This document shows, in pieces, positions 61,001-64,000 of a stretch of DNA of 64,000 bases. The position numbers and the translations under genes are program-made. This DNA is from Muricea muricata (Eukaryota; Cnidaria; Anthozoa; Malacalcyonacea; Plexauridae), in assembly GCA_963855995.1 (NCBI GenBank), contig OY979721.1, positions 186,001-250,000 of the forward strand, given 5' to 3'. The stretch's first letter is position 1; each line of letters opens with the position of its first letter. The notes beneath the pieces were generated by a model. That model worked only from the letters and a program-made list of their open reading frames with translations. It was not told the origin of the DNA and ran no database searches.

Positions 61001-64000
61001 AGTTTCAAGTGATTTCAAGTGATTGCCACTAAGTTTAAATTGTCTTAGCGGGGTTTTCTCTAGCCTAATATTAATTCTTAAACATAGCCAAAACGAAAAT
61101 AATTCAGAGCCAGAGAATTATCGTTCAGCTGCGTTGTCGAATGTGGTTTAAATTATTTACCCGTTTTTAATTGAATGAGGTACAAATTTTTACAAAAAAT
61201 GCCATAATAAAATATTGGAAAAAAATACGTTATACCACTTATATTAGGATTTTTGAGAAGTACCATATGAGATTACATGCTAGCGTAATCAATTTACATT
61301 AGCAGAGTCAGGAATTTTGCTTCGAAGGATTAGCCTTAGGATGGTAAAAAAGAGAGCGTAACGATGGCAAAACGGACTAAGTATTTTCATAAAAGATGGC
61401 TTTGGACATTTGAAATGGACCAAGTATTGTTATAAAAGGTGGCTTTGGACAGAATTGGACGTTGTTTTCGCAAACATTAACATCCAATTGACTGCCAATT
61501 GCCTGTTCACCACCTCTGGCTCGAATTCGAACTATTAGGGGAGGGTAGAAGCGGCCCCCAGACCATGGGTGCTAAAACCCTGGAATTCTAGATTCGAATC
61601 CGACCATCGACAGTATAGAATCACCGTTCGTATTGATATACGTTAGGCTCCGAAGTTGCAAGGATTGTGGTTGCATTAACACCACGGAAAAACGTCTGCG
61701 CATGCGCGTGATTGCTGTTAATGCAACCACAATCCTTGCAACAGCGGAGCCTAACGTATATCAATACGAACGGTGATTCTATACTGTCGATGGTCGGATT
61801 CGAATCTAGAATCCCAGGGTTTCAGCACTTATGGTCTGGGGGCCGCTTCTACCCTCCCCTAATAGTTCGAATTCGAGCCAGAGATGGTGGACATTAGGCG
61901 AAGGCAGTCAATTGGCCGTTAATGTTGGCGACAACAACGTCCAATTCTCTCAAGGCGCCAAATGTCCAAAGCCATCTTTTATTACAATACTCTGCCCATT
62001 TCACCATCGTTTTCTCTCTTTTTTACCATCCTAAGGCTAATCCTTCAAAGGTAGCAGAATTCCTCACTCCTTTTGAAATCTGCTAACGTAAATTGATTAC
62101 GCTAGCATGTAATCTCGCATGGTACTTCTCGAAAACCCTAACTAAGTGGTATAGCATATTTTTTTCCAATACTTTATTATGACAATTTTTGTAAAAATTT
62201 GTACCTCGTTCAATTAAAAACGGGTAAATAATTTAAACCACATTCGACAACGCAGCTGAACGATAATTCTCTTGCTCTGAATTATTTTCGTTTTGGCTAT
62301 TGGGAAGTAACTAACGTCTCGTTTTCATCTAGTTCATTTTCCAGTATTGTCTTTCTTTCAATTGCCTAAAAAAATGATAAATACCTGTCAAAGTTCAAAT
62401 TCACGATCAACTCCACAGGAAACATACAAATAAATTTAAACCATGTAGCAAATACCTAATTCAGTCGTTGTTCAATGTGTTCTAGTGATCTTTTGCAAAG
62501 TTTCAAGTGATTTCAAGTGATTGCCACTGAGTTTAAATTGTCTTAGCGGGGTTTTCTCTAGCCTAATATTAATTCTTAAACATAGCCAAAACGAAAATAA
62601 TTCAGAGCCAGAGAATTATCGTTCAGCTGCGTTGTCGAATGTGGTTTAAATTATTTACCCGTTTTTAATTGAATGAGGTAAAAATTTTTACAAAAAATGC
62701 CATAATAAAATATTGGAAAAAAATACGTTATACCACTTATATTAGGATTTTTGAGAAGTACCATATGAGATTACATGCTAGCGTAATCAATTTACATTAG
62801 CAGAGTCAGGAATTCTGCTTCGAAGGATTAGCCTTAGGATGGTAAAAAAGAGAGCGTAACGATGGCGAAACGGACTAAGTATTTTCATAAAAGATGGCTT
62901 TGGACATTTGAAATGGACCAAGTATTGTTATAAAAGGTGGCTTTGGACAGAATTGGACGTTGTTTTCGCCAACATTAACATCCAATTGACTGCCAATTGC
63001 CTGTTCACCACCTCTGGCTCGAATTCGAACTATTAGGGGAGGGTAGAAGCGGCCCCCAGACCATGAGTGCTAAAACCTTGGAATTCTAGATTCGAATCCG
63101 ACCATCGACAGTATAGAATCACCGTTCGTATTGATATACGTTAGGCTCCGCTGTTGCAAGGATTGTGGTTGCATTAACACCACGGAAAAACGTCTGCGCA
63201 TGCGCGTGATTGCTGTTAATGCAACCACAATCCTTGCAACAGCGGAGCCTAACGTATATCAATACGAACGGTGATTCTATACTGTCGATGGTCGGATTCG
63301 AATCTAGAATTCCAGGGTTTTAGCACTTATGGTCTGGGGGCCGCTTCTACCCTCCCCTAACAGTTCGAATTCGAGCCAGAGATGGTGGATATTAGGCGAA
63401 GGCAGTCAATTGGCCCTTAATGTTGGCGACAACAACGTCCAATTCTCTCAAGGCGCCAAATGTCCAAAGCCATCTTTTATTACAATACTCTGCCCATTTC
63501 ACCATCGTTTTCTCTCTTTTTTACCATCCTAAGGCTAATCCTTCAAAGGTAGCAGAATTCCTCACTCCTTTTGAAATCTGCTAACGTAAATTGATTACGC
63601 TAGCATGTAATCTCGCATGGTACTTCTCGAAAACCCTAACTAAGTGGTATAGCATATTTTTTTCCAATACTTTATTATGACAATTTTTGTAAAAATTTGT
63701 ACCTCGTTCAATTAAAAACGGGTAAATAATTTAAACCACATTCGACAACGCAGCTGAACGATAATTCTCTTGCTCTGAATTATTTTCGTTTTGGCTATTG
63801 GGAAGTAACTAACGTCTCGTTTTCATCTAGTTCATTTTCCAGTATTGTCTTTCTTTCAATTGCCTAAAAAAATGATAAATACCTGTCAAAGTTCAAATTC
63901 ACGATCAACTCCACAGGAAACATACAAATAAATTTAAACCATGTAGCAAATACCTAATTCAGTCGTTGTTCAATGTGTTCTAGTGATCTTTTGCAAAGTT

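Larger units (their letters stand above)
53711..64000. repeat. Tandem array of 1.5 kb palindromic units
   Basis: The landmark ATGGTCTGGGGGCCGCTT occurs at 54303, 55800, 57318, 58816, 60333, 61831 and 63329 (steps 1497, 1518, 1498, 1517, 1498, 1498). Each unit consists of a left arm, a 38 bp loop, a right arm that is the inverted copy of the left, and a spacer of about 281 bp with no inverted partner. Later units are nearly identical; the first is the most diverged. The array continues past the window. The 67-codon frames on the plus strand at each landmark come from the right arms and are not convincing genes. Confidence 0.92.

Overview
The window is eukaryotic, AT-rich and mostly repetitive. 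Split exons with GT-AG borders, genes of animal families (a p120/delta-catenin relative, MCM2, LCMT1, AMDHD1, an SLC46-like transporter, a C2H2 zinc finger), and Kolobok, PIF/Harbinger and hAT-type DNA transposons point to an animal genome. The short introns (71 to about 330 bp in the catenin gene) and the type of Kolobok transposase suggest an early-branching animal such as a cnidarian or sponge. That placement is an inference; no species can be named.

Layout. 1-2.5 kb is a 48-54 bp minisatellite with a 700 bp higher-order repeat. 2.7-6.3 kb is a 20 bp AT-only satellite that decays to the right. A tRNA-Asp-like gene lies at 6.44 kb. 6.7-24.1 kb is one giant minisatellite of 32 bp monomers paired as 64 bp dimers. 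It has higher-order periods of 1568 and 542 bp, segmental copies of about 2.4 and 2.9 kb, and two copies of a captured inverted-repeat element. 24.1-24.4 kb returns to the AT satellite. 24.4-30.2 kb has no recognisable gene, only small degenerate repeats and a tRNA-like SINE.

30.3-52 kb is the gene-bearing part. Four intact 3' exons of a delta-catenin-family gene (minus strand) end in the PDZ ligand DSWV. Two near-identical 2803 bp Kolobok elements follow (33.8 and 44.0 kb), each with an intact 581-residue transposase and flanking TTAA. Around them lie broken remains of host genes that keep their introns: a frameshifted and truncated SLC46-like transporter, the 5' exons of MCM2, an AMDHD1 copy missing its middle, a zinc-finger fragment with a stop, and three LCMT1 exons. 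An internally deleted PIF/Harbinger element, a hAT MITE and several foldback repeats are interspersed.

52.9-64 kb is a tandem array with a 1.5 kb period. Each unit is itself a large imperfect palindrome: arms of about 590 bp around a 38 bp loop, with a 281 bp spacer to the next unit. The array runs off the right edge.

Functionally, the only coding sequences that look intact are the two Kolobok transposases and the 3' part of the catenin gene. The rest is decaying duplicated gene material and satellite DNA. The most unusual structures are the palindromic satellite, the hierarchical TATA-like minisatellite and the cluster of unprocessed gene fragments.
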